This document shows, one piece after another, positions 17,782 through 27,380 of a stretch of DNA of 64,000 bases. The notes under the pieces are model-generated. The model saw only the letters and a list, made by a program, of their open reading frames with translations. It searched no databases and was not told the DNA's origin. Within the stretch, counting starts at the first letter, position 1, and each line of letters starts with the position of its first letter. The stretch is from JACRLW01 sp050181465 (GTDB lineage: Bacteria; Planctomycetota; UBA1135; UBA2386): contig JBFXDD010000001.1 in the NCBI GenBank assembly GCA_050181465.1, forward strand, positions 186,001 to 250,000, in the 5' to 3' direction. The position numbers and the translations under genes are program-made.

Positions 17782-20700
17782 ATGAGGATCGCCCTCCTCG
17801 CGCTGCTGTGCGGCCCCGACCGCGGAGCGACCCAAGACCTCGAGCCCGCGCTGTCCTGCCATGCCCAGGCCCTGCGTGCGCGTGGTCATTCGGTTGTGAT
17901 GCTCGCCCCCGCGGCGGATGGAGAGACTTGGCGGGCGGTCGCCGCCGACGCCGAGCACCTCGTCGATCTTCCCGCATCGAAGCTGCGCCGCTGGCTGTCG
18001 ACCGCAGCCACCGGGACCTCGGACGAGCTGTCTCACGCCATCGAGCGAGCCGGTCGCGGGATGCGTGCGCTGAGGCGCCGCCTGCGCGAGTCGCCGGTGG
18101 ACGTCGTGGAGGTGGTGGGCGATCCCTTGGCCGCCGGTTGGTTGGCGCTCGGCGTGCAGATACCGGTGGTCGTACGGCTGGTCGAGGAGCTTCCCAGCGG
18201 TTCGCCGGTGGGTGTCGCCGCGCTGCGGCGCCGCCTGGCGATCGCCGGACTCCGCGCCGCCGCCGACGTCACCTTCGTCAGCCACGCCCTGCGGCGACGC
18301 CTCGGTGAACAGGGGCTGCCGCTGGAGGGAGCCGTGATCCCCGACCCGGTCGAGATCGCAGGGGGTGGGGGAAACGACAGGGGCGCGCGCGTCTTCGTGT
18401 ACGGCGAGTTGCCGGAGCGGCCCGCCGGCTCGATCCCACTGGCGGACGATGTCGCCGCCGGCGACCTCGTCGTGTTCGGCGAGCTGTCGACCGTTCGGGT
18501 ACCGTCGGCATTCCTGCGCGTGGCGGCGCGCGGCGCAGTGGCGCTCGTTCCACGCAGCCACGCGCTCACCGAGTGGATCCATGACGGCCATACCGCGCTG
18601 ACCTGGAGCAGCCCCGCGGAGTTGTCGCGTCAGCTCGAATCGCTCGAGACGGACCCCGCGCGGCGAACCGCGATGAGCGAAGCGGCGCGCGCGCGCGTCG
18701 TGCAGCGGCATTCCCCGGCCGAACTCACCGAGCGGCGATTGCGGCACTATGCGCTCGCTCTCGGCAGACCGGCGGAGGCACTCCTCTACAGCCCGCCCGG
18801 CGACGGTGAGTTCGCCATCGACAGCACGAACTACTTCGACGTCTGGTGGCTGCGCGGCGCGGACGAGACCTCGATCCGACTGGCGCGAGAGGCCGACGGC
18901 ACTCCGGCCCTCTTGCGGCTCTCGCACCGCGAGCTTCGCTTCGTGGAGCGCGTCCTCATCGGTACGTGGTGCGAGGGCCCTCGACGCTTCGATTCTCCCG
19001 ACTGGAGCCGGTTGCGTGAACTGGAAGGCCGGGTCGTGGAGCACGCCGAACGGCTTCGCCACGAGCCGCGCGGCGAGGCAGCGCGCGGAACCGAGCCCGC
19101 GGTCCAGCTCGCCTTCCCGCCGATCGACCATCCGATGTTCCAGAGTTCGGGCGAGTGCGCACTGCTCGATGAGCTGTGGCGCCTGGAGTCGCACGCGGGA
19201 CTGACACTCTGGCTCACTGCGATCGTGCATTCGCGCAAGACTCCGGCCCTCGCCCGCACTCACGTTCACGTGCGACGCCTGCTCGTGCTCGCCGCGCAGG
19301 TCTCGCCGGACAGCGCCACGTTCGGAATTCTGCGCAGGCTCTATCGCGACAAGCGACTGCATTCGGCACTGGTCGACGACGATCGCGCCTTTGTCGCGCG
19401 GAGTCGCGCCGGCGATGGCTATGCCCGCGGCATCGAACAGCTCGGCTTGCACGCGAGCCTGGACCGCCCGCCGTACCCGAAAGGTCGTCGTCGTCCGACT
19501 CCCGCGGATCAGAGTGCCGGCGGGAGTGCCGAGCGGAGTGCAGAGATCACCGTCCTGATTCCCTCGTATCGTCACGAGCGGTTCGTCGCCGCGGCGATCG
19601 AGAGTGCGCTGCGCCAGCGCGATGTCGAGGTCGCGGTGCTGGTCGCCGACGATCGGAGCCCGGACGGAACGGTCGAGGAGGCCCGGAAGATCGCCGACCC
19701 GCGACTCCGCGTCATCGTGCACGATGAACGCTCTGGGCTCGGACGAAGCGTCGAGAAGGCGCTGGCGATGGTGACCACTCCGTTCGTCGCGCTCCTCAAC
19801 TCCGACGACGTCTTCCATCCGGATCGCCTCGCCGCAGCTCTCGAGGTCCTGCGCACGGACTCGGCCGCACAACTGGTCGCGACCCGTTTCGAACTCGTCG
19901 ATGCCGATGCGCGGATTCTCGACACGTCCAACGCCAGCGCGGTCGACCTCGGCCCCAAGGCCCTGGGCTGGATCCGCTGGTTCCATCGCATCGTCGATAC
20001 GGAGCTTCGCGACGGCGATTCGTGGACCGAACTCTCGACGCTGCTCCGCCACAACGTCCTCGCCACGAGTTCGAACATGGTGATGCGGACCGAGTGGCTG
20101 GCGCACCAGATCGCGCAGGCACGCGATCTCCGCTACACGCTCGATTGGCAGTTGTTCCTTCTCGCGAGCGCTGCCGACGAACTCCGCTTTGTCGACCGCC
20201 CGCTCCTCGGCTATCGGCTGCACGACTCCAACACGGTTTGGTTCGATCAGCAAACTCGCACCGATTACGTCCTCGAAGTGAACCGCGTGGTCGCGAGAGT
20301 GCTGGCGCATTGGCTTCGCGGCGCAGTCGCTCGGGAGGGAACCGACGCCGCGGCGCGCGAACTCGCAGCCTTGCTCGAGAGCAGCGTCGACCAGCACGGC
20401 GAGACCGACGGGATGGCGCTGTTCTTCGCCGATCTGGTCGCGCGCGTCAGTGACGGCGCGATCGATCCGAACGCGCCCGAACTGACCGCGCTGGCGAAGG
20501 CAGCCGAGCGACGACACACGCTGGTGCAAGCCCTGCGACAGGTCACCGTCGACCCCTGGAGCATCCCCTGGCGGATCGAAGCAGGGCTGACGCTGAGCCT
20601 CGAGCGCGAAACCGCCGACGGCTATCTCGCACGAAGTCGAATTCTCGGCGCCGAAAACCTCCGCCATCGGGAGCAGATCGAGGCGACCCGCGAGCAGGTT

Positions 20701-22620
20701 CTGGGATTGCACGAGCAGTTGCAGAACCTGCGTCAGCAATGCCAGACGCTTCGCGACGAGGAACGCAGACTCCGGGAACGAGGCGAGGTTCTCGCCGCCG
20801 ATCTGGCAACCGCCCGCCGTGAACGCGAGCGAGCGAACTCGGAGGCGGCGCAGGCCCTTGCCGCGAGCGAAGAGCGGCGACGAGCGGAAGCGGAGGCTGC
20901 GGCGACTGCCGCTCTCGCCTTCGAATCTCGACTCGGCGAGCTGACGCGCGAACGCGAGACGCTCGCGGCGCGGCTCGAGGCCCAGGCGAGCTCGCAGCGG
21001 GCCGTCGAGCGGCGACTCGAGGAGTTGGTGCGCGAGCAACGCGATTCCGCCGCCCGCTACGCCGAGCGGCTGGCCGCGCTCCAAGGGGACCTCGCCGGAG
21101 TGACGGCACGTGCCGCCGAACTCACGGCCCGCTTGGGCGACTCCGAGGCGGAACTGGCGGCCCTTCGCGCGGAGCACGCCACCCTGATCGCCCGCGCCCA
21201 GCGCGAGTCGCGGATCCTCGAGACGGCACGCGACTCGCTCGCGGTCGCGTTCGCCGGCGAGCATGGTGCTCGCCGACGCGAACGCGTGGACCTCGACGCC
21301 CGCTTCGCCCGATTCATCCTGGATCGACTTCACCTGCGCGCGCCGATCAAGACCGTCGTCGGGGTCTCGCGGCGCCTGCGCGATGCGATGCGTCGGACAT
21401 GGTGGGACCTCGCGCGCACCCTCACCGATTCCCGCGAGCTTCGCGGACGGATCAGCGTGCTCGTCGAAGCGGAGTCGTGCGCCGACTTGCCGCCGCGAGC
21501 TCTCGACATCGCCGAGGCGGTGCGCCCCGCCGTGCCCTGGCTACTCCTGGACGGGCGCGTCCACGTCCGCGGAGCGGGTTGGACGTCGCCTGCGGGCCAC
21601 CGTCGCGTCCACTTGGTCGACGACGCCGCCCTCGCTCGCCGCGACGAGCGCTACTTCGCACGGCGCCAGCCCGTCGCCCTCGATCATCTCCGAGCGCTGG
21701 TGCACGGCGACCTGGGCCTCCTGGCTCGACTGCTGCGTATCGCCCGCGTGCAGAAGTCGCGCGGCACCCGCCTCACCCTCGTGCCCGGCCTCGCCGTGAT
21801 GGCGGCTGCGGCATTCGCGACCGAACGCCTCTGCGGAACGCCCTATCTGCTTGCGCTCGGCGACGAGGACTTGCTCGCTCGCGCGCTACCCGAGGAGCTG
21901 GAGTCCGCAATCCTCGCCCGAGCCGCCGGCTTCGTGGTCGACAACCCGACCCTCGCGGAGGAAGTGGATCGGCGCATCGATCGAGGTGACCGTCCGCTCG
22001 CGATCCGCAGCTTCGGACCCACCGCGGTCTTGAAGAACGAGGTCGGCCGCTCAGCTCCTGCCGATCGGTTGGTGGTGGACTGCGATCGCAGCGACAAGTC
22101 GGCGCTGATCGAGCTGATCGAGGGACTGCGCGAGGCGAAGCGGCGGGGAGTGATGATGACCCTGCTGCTCCCGCGTCTGCCGACCGAGCCGCGCCGAGCC
22201 GCAGCACAATGCGAGTTCGCGGCACGCGCGAACGCCGCGGGTCTGCTCGTCCAGTGGAGTGCCGAGTCCTTGCCGGACCTCCTCGCCGCAGGCGCTGCCC
22301 TGGTGGTGGCGGTGCATTCCGCCCCCTCGCGCGGACTGCCGCGCTCGATCGCGGTCGCGCTTGCCCTCGGCACGAGCGTGCTCTCGATCGGCGCGGTCGC
22401 TCCAGCCACCGGACTGAAGCTCCCCGCTCTGGTCCAAGAGTCCAGTCTCGCGAAAGGCCACATCGCGAACGCGCTCGCGCGGCTGCTCGCGACGCAGCGC
22501 CACCGCCAAGTGCAGCACAGTCAGACCCTGACGACCCATGCCTTCGGCAGCGCGTCGACGGGCGAGGACTTCATGGAGTTCTGTCGTGGCCTTGTCAGCG
22601 GCCCGAGCGCGCCACGTTGA
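17782..22620 (+). CDS. Giant multi-domain glycosyltransferase (GT4-like, GT2, coiled coil, GT4-like)
   Basis: 1612 residues. Residues 1-330 form a GT4-like half with the CHAQALRARGHSVVML start. About 340-570 is an uncharacterised link. A GT2 (GT-A) domain at about 586-850 carries VLIPSYRHERF, VADDRSPDGT and the DxD-like NSDD. A long coiled coil follows at about 945-1165, with E/R/A-rich heptads. About 1220-1612 is another Rossmann-like GT4-type region without the clear EX7E site. It probably makes or modifies a surface polysaccharide and may span or tether at the membrane through the coiled coil; no membrane helix is seen. The first and last regions may be inactive. It is first of a cluster of plus-strand glycosyltransferase genes. 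Confidence 0.85.
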   Translation: MRIALLALLCGPDRGATQDLEPALSCHAQALRARGHSVVMLAPAADGETWRAVAADAEHLVDLPASKLRRWLSTAATGTSDELSHAIERAGRGMRALRRRLRESPVDVVEVVGDPLAAGWLALGVQIPVVVRLVEELPSGSPVGVAALRRRLAIAGLRAAADVTFVSHALRRRLGEQGLPLEGAVIPDPVEIAGGGGNDRGARVFVYGELPERPAGSIPLADDVAAGDLVVFGELSTVRVPSAFLRVAARGAVALVPRSHALTEWIHDGHTALTWSSPAELSRQLESLETDPARRTAMSEAARARVVQRHSPAELTERRLRHYALALGRPAEALLYSPPGDGEFAIDSTNYFDVWWLRGADETSIRLAREADGTPALLRLSHRELRFVERVLIGTWCEGPRRFDSPDWSRLRELEGRVVEHAERLRHEPRGEAARGTEPAVQLAFPPIDHPMFQSSGECALLDELWRLESHAGLTLWLTAIVHSRKTPALARTHVHVRRLLVLAAQVSPDSATFGILRRLYRDKRLHSALVDDDRAFVARSRAGDGYARGIEQLGLHASLDRPPYPKGRRRPTPADQSAGGSAERSAEITVLIPSYRHERFVAAAIESALRQRDVEVAVLVADDRSPDGTVEEARKIADPRLRVIVHDERSGLGRSVEKALAMVTTPFVALLNSDDVFHPDRLAAALEVLRTDSAAQLVATRFELVDADARILDTSNASAVDLGPKALGWIRWFHRIVDTELRDGDSWTELSTLLRHNVLATSSNMVMRTEWLAHQIAQARDLRYTLDWQLFLLASAADELRFVDRPLLGYRLHDSNTVWFDQQTRTDYVLEVNRVVARVLAHWLRGAVAREGTDAAARELAALLESSVDQHGETDGMALFFADLVARVSDGAIDPNAPELTALAKAAERRHTLVQALRQVTVDPWSIPWRIEAGLTLSLERETADGYLARSRILGAENLRHREQIEATREQVLGLHEQLQNLRQQCQTLRDEERRLRERGEVLAADLATARRERERANSEAAQALAASEERRRAEAEAAATAALAFESRLGELTRERETLAARLEAQASSQRAVERRLEELVREQRDSAARYAERLAALQGDLAGVTARAAELTARLGDSEAELAALRAEHATLIARAQRESRILETARDSLAVAFAGEHGARRRERVDLDARFARFILDRLHLRAPIKTVVGVSRRLRDAMRRTWWDLARTLTDSRELRGRISVLVEAESCADLPPRALDIAEAVRPAVPWLLLDGRVHVRGAGWTSPAGHRRVHLVDDAALARRDERYFARRQPVALDHLRALVHGDLGLLARLLRIARVQKSRGTRLTLVPGLAVMAAAAFATERLCGTPYLLALGDEDLLARALPEELESAILARAAGFVVDNPTLAEEVDRRIDRGDRPLAIRSFGPTAVLKNEVGRSAPADRLVVDCDRSDKSALIELIEGLREAKRRGVMMTLLLPRLPTEPRRAAAQCEFAARANAAGLLVQWSAESLPDLLAAGAALVVAVHSAPSRGLPRSIAVALALGTSVLSIGAVAPATGLKLPALVQESSLAKGHIANALARLLATQRHRQVQHSQTLTTHAFGSASTGEDFMEFCRGLVSGPSAPR

Positions 22621-22708
22621 ATCGCGAAGCCGTCTGCGCTCGAAGTAACTGTCGACTTTCGAAACAGCCGCGCCGCCCCGGAACCCACGCCGATCACCCG
22701 ATGGCCCC

Positions 22709-23743
22709 ATGCGCATCCGTCTGATCTACAACCACATCGCTCACCACGCGAAGTACTCGGGCTACGACATCATGGCCCAGTACACGATGGGGGAGGCTTA
22801 CCGCACCGGTCGCGTGTTCCGCTTCGCGCAGAAGCGCGTGTCGTGGAAGCGGTTGGAGAAGTACAAGGCCTACCACACGCCGTGGTACGGCGGCGATCAG
22901 ATGCGGCGCGAACTCGAGATCATCACGCACTCGATGTTGCCGCGGCGCACGCTGTATCACTTCTACTATGCGGAGAACGACCTGCGCATCTCGTCGCGCT
23001 TCCGCTACCGCTGGAACAACCGCATCGTCGGTTCCTTCCACCAGCCGCCGGAGTTCCTCGACAAGCACGTCGAGGACAAGGACTACATCCGTCGCGCCGA
23101 TGCCGCGGTGGTCGTGGCTGCTTCCCAGGTCGATTACATGGCGACCCACCTGCCGCGGGAACGCATCTTCGTGGTGCCGCACGGCGTGCACGTCCAGTAC
23201 TGGTCGCCGGACCAAAGCGTCGCGAAAGACGAAGTGCCGAGCTTCGTGTTCGTCGGCTGGTGGCTGCGCGACCTGGACATGGCCAAGGCGACGATCAAGG
23301 CATGCGCAGATCGCAAAGTGCGCGCTCGCTTCCGCATCGTGACGGCCAAGGAGAATCACCAGCACCTCGCCGATCTGCCGAACACCGAGCTGCTCGCCGG
23401 CATTCCCGACGACGAACTCCTCCTCGCCTATCGCCGCGCGAGCGGCCTGTTCCTGCCGCTCAAGATGTCGACTGCGAACAACGCGATCCTCGAGGCGATG
23501 TCCTGCGGCACGCCGGTGATCTCGACGCGCACCGGCGGCATCCCCGAGTACGTCGACGACCAGAGCGGGATCCTCGTCGAATCCGGCGACATCGACGCCG
23601 CCGTCGCCGCCATCACCGCGCTCGCGCAGGACAAGTCACTCGTCGCCAGACTCGGAGTCGGCGCACGCGAACGCGCACTCACCTTCGCCTGGGAACGAGT
23701 CGGTGAGACGATGAACGCGGCCTATCGCAAGATCCTGGCGTGA
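22709..23743 (+). CDS. Glycosyltransferase family 4
   Basis: 344 residues. The N-terminus is shorter than usual (MRIRLIYNHIAHHAKYSGYD, about 1-20). The acceptor half contains GSFHQPPEF and the hinge VVPHGVHVQYW. The donor half has FVFVGWWLRDLD and the ribose/phosphate-binding block STANNAILEAMSCGTPVISTRTGGIPEY (short GT4 site). It is 88 bases downstream of the giant gene, probably in the same transcript. The sugar donor is unknown. Confidence 0.88.
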   Translation: MRIRLIYNHIAHHAKYSGYDIMAQYTMGEAYRTGRVFRFAQKRVSWKRLEKYKAYHTPWYGGDQMRRELEIITHSMLPRRTLYHFYYAENDLRISSRFRYRWNNRIVGSFHQPPEFLDKHVEDKDYIRRADAAVVVAASQVDYMATHLPRERIFVVPHGVHVQYWSPDQSVAKDEVPSFVFVGWWLRDLDMAKATIKACADRKVRARFRIVTAKENHQHLADLPNTELLAGIPDDELLLAYRRASGLFLPLKMSTANNAILEAMSCGTPVISTRTGGIPEYVDDQSGILVESGDIDAAVAAITALAQDKSLVARLGVGARERALTFAWERVGETMNAAYRKILA

Positions 23744-23769
23744 GCGTCAAGTCCATCGGCAACCCTCGC

Positions 23770-23775
23770 TAAGAT
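23770..23775 (+). promoter_or_regulatory. Putative -10 box TAAGAT
   Basis: GC-TAAGAT ends 12 bases before the ATG at 23788, so the two downstream genes may have their own start of transcription. Confidence 0.45.
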
Positions 23776-23787
23776 CCCGACCATCCA

Positions 23788-24942
23788 ATGACCGACGCGA
23801 AGCTCCCGATCACGCTGGTGATGGTGTCGTACAACAAGGCCGACACGATCGGCCTGTCAATCCAGTCGGCAGCCTCCGGCACGCGCAAACCCGACCTCAT
23901 CGTCATCTCCGACGACGGCAGCAGCGACGGCACTCCCGACGTCGCCGAAGCCGCCGCCGCCCGATTCGGAATCCCGCTGCGCATCATCCGTCACCAGCGC
24001 GTCGGGCGGTTCCGGCTGCAGACGATGCGCAATACCTGTGCGCAGAACGCGCTCGACGACGGGATCGTCTACCTCTCCGACAGCGACTGCATCTTCGGAC
24101 CGCACGCGATCGAGACGCACCACCGGATGCACGTCGAGGACGGTCCGGCTTCGATCGTCTTGGGCACCGGCCCGCGATTCGAATTCCTGAGCGGCAATTC
24201 GGGGCCCTTCACCACGACGTTCACGACCCTCGAGTTCGCGCACCATCCCGATGCGACCTACGTGGTGCCCGTCGGCGCGAACTACTCGTTCAAGAAGAGC
24301 ACCTGGAATCGACTGGGTGGCTTCGACCGCGCCTACGATGGTGCCTATGGCATGGACGAGTTCGAATTCGCCCGCCGTGCAGAGGGAATCGGCGCGGTCG
24401 CCAAGAGCGATCCCGGGGCCTACGTCTTCCACATTCCACACGAGACGGTGTTCGGCAACCGCAACGCGTTCCGCAACATCGATCTGTTCGATCGCACCTT
24501 CGGGATTCGCCACATCGAGCTCGAGCACCGATTCATCGTCGAGCACGTGATCCCGTGGTACTGGCGCGGCGAGCGCAAGGCACCACGAGTCGGGCTCACG
24601 GCATGTCCGCTCGACGAGTACGGCGCGCCGGCAGGATTCCGGCCACCTCTGCACCTACAGCTCATGAACAGCCTGATGCCGCTCATCGAGCCGGCCCGGA
24701 ATTTCGTGCGCGCGAAGCGCAAGAGCGAGGTCGATGGGATCCGCGTCGTCCTCGAACGCATCAACGAACAACTGTTGGCGCCGGCTTCGGTGCCGAACCT
24801 CTACCAGCAAGACCTCCGGTGGGTGGTCAATGCCTTCCGTGAGACCGATGAATTGGTCGCCCGCGTGAGCCACTGGCTCGAAGGCGCCGAGCACATGGAG
24901 AAGCAACTTTCCGCCCGCGCGAGAAAGCCTGTCCTCGTATGA
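23788..24942 (+). CDS. Glycosyltransferase family 2 (GT-A fold)
   Basis: 384 residues. VMVSYNKADTIGLSIQS (about 11-27) and VISDDGSSDGT give the nucleotide-binding start, and SDSDC (about 97-101) is the metal-binding DxD-type motif. Residues about 155-185 (VPVGANYSFKKSTW then LGGFDRAYDGAYGMDEFEF) match the C-terminal galactosyltransferase-like part with the catalytic ED-type pair as DEFEF. The last 100 residues are helical and unknown. It is joined by an ATGA overlap to the next gene, so the two products probably act in one pathway. Confidence 0.9.
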   Translation: MTDAKLPITLVMVSYNKADTIGLSIQSAASGTRKPDLIVISDDGSSDGTPDVAEAAAARFGIPLRIIRHQRVGRFRLQTMRNTCAQNALDDGIVYLSDSDCIFGPHAIETHHRMHVEDGPASIVLGTGPRFEFLSGNSGPFTTTFTTLEFAHHPDATYVVPVGANYSFKKSTWNRLGGFDRAYDGAYGMDEFEFARRAEGIGAVAKSDPGAYVFHIPHETVFGNRNAFRNIDLFDRTFGIRHIELEHRFIVEHVIPWYWRGERKAPRVGLTACPLDEYGAPAGFRPPLHLQLMNSLMPLIEPARNFVRAKRKSEVDGIRVVLERINEQLLAPASVPNLYQQDLRWVVNAFRETDELVARVSHWLEGAEHMEKQLSARARKPVLV

Positions 24943-27347
24943 AGATCTGCATTCTCAGTTACGAGTATCACCCGTTCCCGGGCGGCGGCATCGCGACCTA
25001 CAACAACGCGGCCGCGCGTGCGCTCGCCGATGCCGGGCACGAGGTGCACGTCGTCACCAACGCGGCGTGGCACGGCAGTCGCGACCCGTCGTGCACGCAT
25101 CGCCGTTGGCAGGACGGCAATCTCCACATCCATCGCATCCACTACTTCAACGAAGCGCGCGAGACACCGGACAACGCGCAGTTCTTCGACCTCGATCCGA
25201 ACCGCTATTCCGATCGCAGCGGGGTCTGGGCTCGCGAGCCGAGCAACCAGGCCGCGCACAAGGCCACGAGCTACATCGAGGCCTTGCACAAGGAAGTCGG
25301 ACTCGACGTCATCGAGTCACCGGAGTTCTTCGCCGAGGCCTTCTACATCCTGAGGCGGCGCAACAGCGGCGAGGCGCATCGCTTCCCGCCGGTGCTGGTG
25401 CACGGACACGTGAGTTCGCGCATCGCTTTCGGGACCAATCAGCACGTCTGGGAGCTGGGCTGGTATCCGCACCGCCAGATGTTGCTTCGCGAAGAGTATT
25501 GCGTGCAGAATGCCGACGCCCTGCTCACACCGTCGCGCGCGTTGATGGGACGCTACGAAGCGCTGTTCGGCGATCGGTTGCCGGCAGATCGGATGGTCGC
25601 GCCGTACTTCCTCGAGTTGCCGAAGGACGCGGGCGCACTGCCCAAGGGACTCGACGCCAAGACTCCGTTCCTGGTCCTGCTCGGCCGCATCGAGCCGCGC
25701 AAAGGCAGTGATCTGGCCATGCGTGCTTTCAACACGCTCGCCGAGAAGCACCCGACGCTGAAGCTCGCATTCTGCGGCAAGCCGATGTGGCACCACGGCG
25801 AGTCGATCGACGAGGTCATCGCGGCGAACGTCGATGCCCGGCATCGCAACCGCATCGTGCGACTCGGCAACGTGCCGCGCGACCAGGCGCTGGCCGCGGC
25901 GGGTGGGGCGGCCGCGTTCCTGCATCCAGCACCGTGGGACAACTATCCCTGCGCCGTGCTCGAGGCGATGGGGATGGGTGCGGCGTGTGTGGTGTCCGAC
26001 CAAGGCGGCCAGTCCGAGATGGTGGTCGACGGGCAAAGCGGACTCGTCGTTCCCGCCGGCGATGCCGGAGCTCTGGCGACCGCCGTCGATCGCATGTTGG
26101 TGGACAGCGCCTTCGCGACGCGGATGCGCGAGGGTGCGAAGGCGCGCGTCGCTTCGATCACCGATCGAAGTGCTCTGCTCGACGTCCGAATGCAACAGTT
26201 CGAACGGATGGTCGAGCGGGAACGTCGAGCACGCAGCTCCGGCAGACAGTTGTTCGAGCTGCCGGTCGGACTTCGGCACGGCGCCGTACCGGCGGCATTG
26301 CCGGGCAAGGGCCTGGTCGTGATCGACGTCGCGGGAGCCGAGGCGAACGCGATCGCATCGACTCGCAAGAGCGTGGAGTTCGAATTGGCCGGCTCACCCG
26401 ATTGGAACGTGGCGCTGTTCGTCGCCGCCGGGCAGGAGGTCGACGCGCCGGGCGATTGGCTGCGATTCTGCTCGGTGAACGAGATGCCGTGGCTGGATCG
26501 CGACGACGACGACGTCTGCGTTTGGATGCGCGCCGGTGTCCGCCTCGACGAGGGGCGGCTTGCCAACGTGGTCGCGCAGCCGCTCGACAGTCGCGTACCA
26601 TGCGCGAGCTTCGCGTGGTTGCGACCGAAGGACGCACGAGCGTTTCCGTATCCGTCCGATGCCGGCTGGCAGGATGTCCTCGTCGGTGGTCGCGCCCTCG
26701 CGCAGGTCTTCGCTGCGCGGGCGCGCCACTTCCGCGCCGCACGCTTCCTCTCCGGCCTCTCACGCTTCGAGCATCGGCTCGCAGCGATTCCCGCCGCGAT
26801 CGCGGCGAGCGCCGATCTGATGATCCAACACATCGGCATGATCTGCGGCGACTTCTACGCCGACCTGCCGATCGTCGACGAGGACACCCAGAACCGCGCC
26901 TTCGGCTACCTCGACGTTCTCGGTCTGGCACCGCGCAAGAGCACCGTGATCGGCAACTTGCCGATCCCGATCGCACCGACCGCCGACGTCGAGAACATGG
27001 TCCGCCAGGCGCGGGAGGAGGGCCGCAAGGAGGGGCACGCAGCCGGGCTCGCGCAGGGCCGCACGGAGGGTGCCGCCAAGAACGCCAAGAGCAACGGCAG
27101 TGCGGTTCCGGCACCGACGACACCCGAGCGCGTCGCTCCGCCGCCGCCGATCGCGCCCGGGCCACCCTCCAGCGATCACGGCGTACGGATCGATCCGCAG
27201 CGGCTGACGGAACTCGAGAAGGTGTTCCGCGAACATCAAGCACTCAAACGCTCCTTGCCGGCGAAGCTCCTGCGCAAGCTCGGCATGTTCGGTGTCCTCC
27301 GACGGGTCTATCCGAAGAGCCGAGGAGCGCTCGGACCGGGTGACTGA
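24939..27347 (+). CDS. Two-part glycosyltransferase: GT4 plus degenerate GT-A-like and Pro-rich C-terminus
   Basis: 802 residues. Residues 1-430 form a full GT4 enzyme (EYHPFPGGGIATYNNAAA; VLLGRIEPRKGSDLA; PAPWDNYPCAVLEAMGMG). Residues about 455-690 resemble a reduced GT-A fold: VIDVAGAEANAIASTRKSV, then DDDDVCVWMRAGVRLDEG, which aligns with the place of the DxD/G-V-L block of GT2. Residues about 690-760 are charged and Pro-rich and look disordered, followed by a basic helical tail. The second part may bind sugar nucleotides without catalysis. ATGA overlap with the gene before it. Confidence 0.85.
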   Translation: MKICILSYEYHPFPGGGIATYNNAAARALADAGHEVHVVTNAAWHGSRDPSCTHRRWQDGNLHIHRIHYFNEARETPDNAQFFDLDPNRYSDRSGVWAREPSNQAAHKATSYIEALHKEVGLDVIESPEFFAEAFYILRRRNSGEAHRFPPVLVHGHVSSRIAFGTNQHVWELGWYPHRQMLLREEYCVQNADALLTPSRALMGRYEALFGDRLPADRMVAPYFLELPKDAGALPKGLDAKTPFLVLLGRIEPRKGSDLAMRAFNTLAEKHPTLKLAFCGKPMWHHGESIDEVIAANVDARHRNRIVRLGNVPRDQALAAAGGAAAFLHPAPWDNYPCAVLEAMGMGAACVVSDQGGQSEMVVDGQSGLVVPAGDAGALATAVDRMLVDSAFATRMREGAKARVASITDRSALLDVRMQQFERMVERERRARSSGRQLFELPVGLRHGAVPAALPGKGLVVIDVAGAEANAIASTRKSVEFELAGSPDWNVALFVAAGQEVDAPGDWLRFCSVNEMPWLDRDDDDVCVWMRAGVRLDEGRLANVVAQPLDSRVPCASFAWLRPKDARAFPYPSDAGWQDVLVGGRALAQVFAARARHFRAARFLSGLSRFEHRLAAIPAAIAASADLMIQHIGMICGDFYADLPIVDEDTQNRAFGYLDVLGLAPRKSTVIGNLPIPIAPTADVENMVRQAREEGRKEGHAAGLAQGRTEGAAKNAKSNGSAVPAPTTPERVAPPPPIAPGPPSSDHGVRIDPQRLTELEKVFREHQALKRSLPAKLLRKLGMFGVLRRVYPKSRGALGPGD

Positions 27348-27380
27348 ACCGATCCTGTGCTGCAAGCGTGAGGATCGACG

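Noticed and set aside
17281..21333. A 1350-codon open frame on the minus strand opposite the giant glycosyltransferase gene
   Set aside because: It mirrors the plus-strand gene, runs through the N block and has no recognisable motif. Long antisense frames are common in this GC-rich codon usage.
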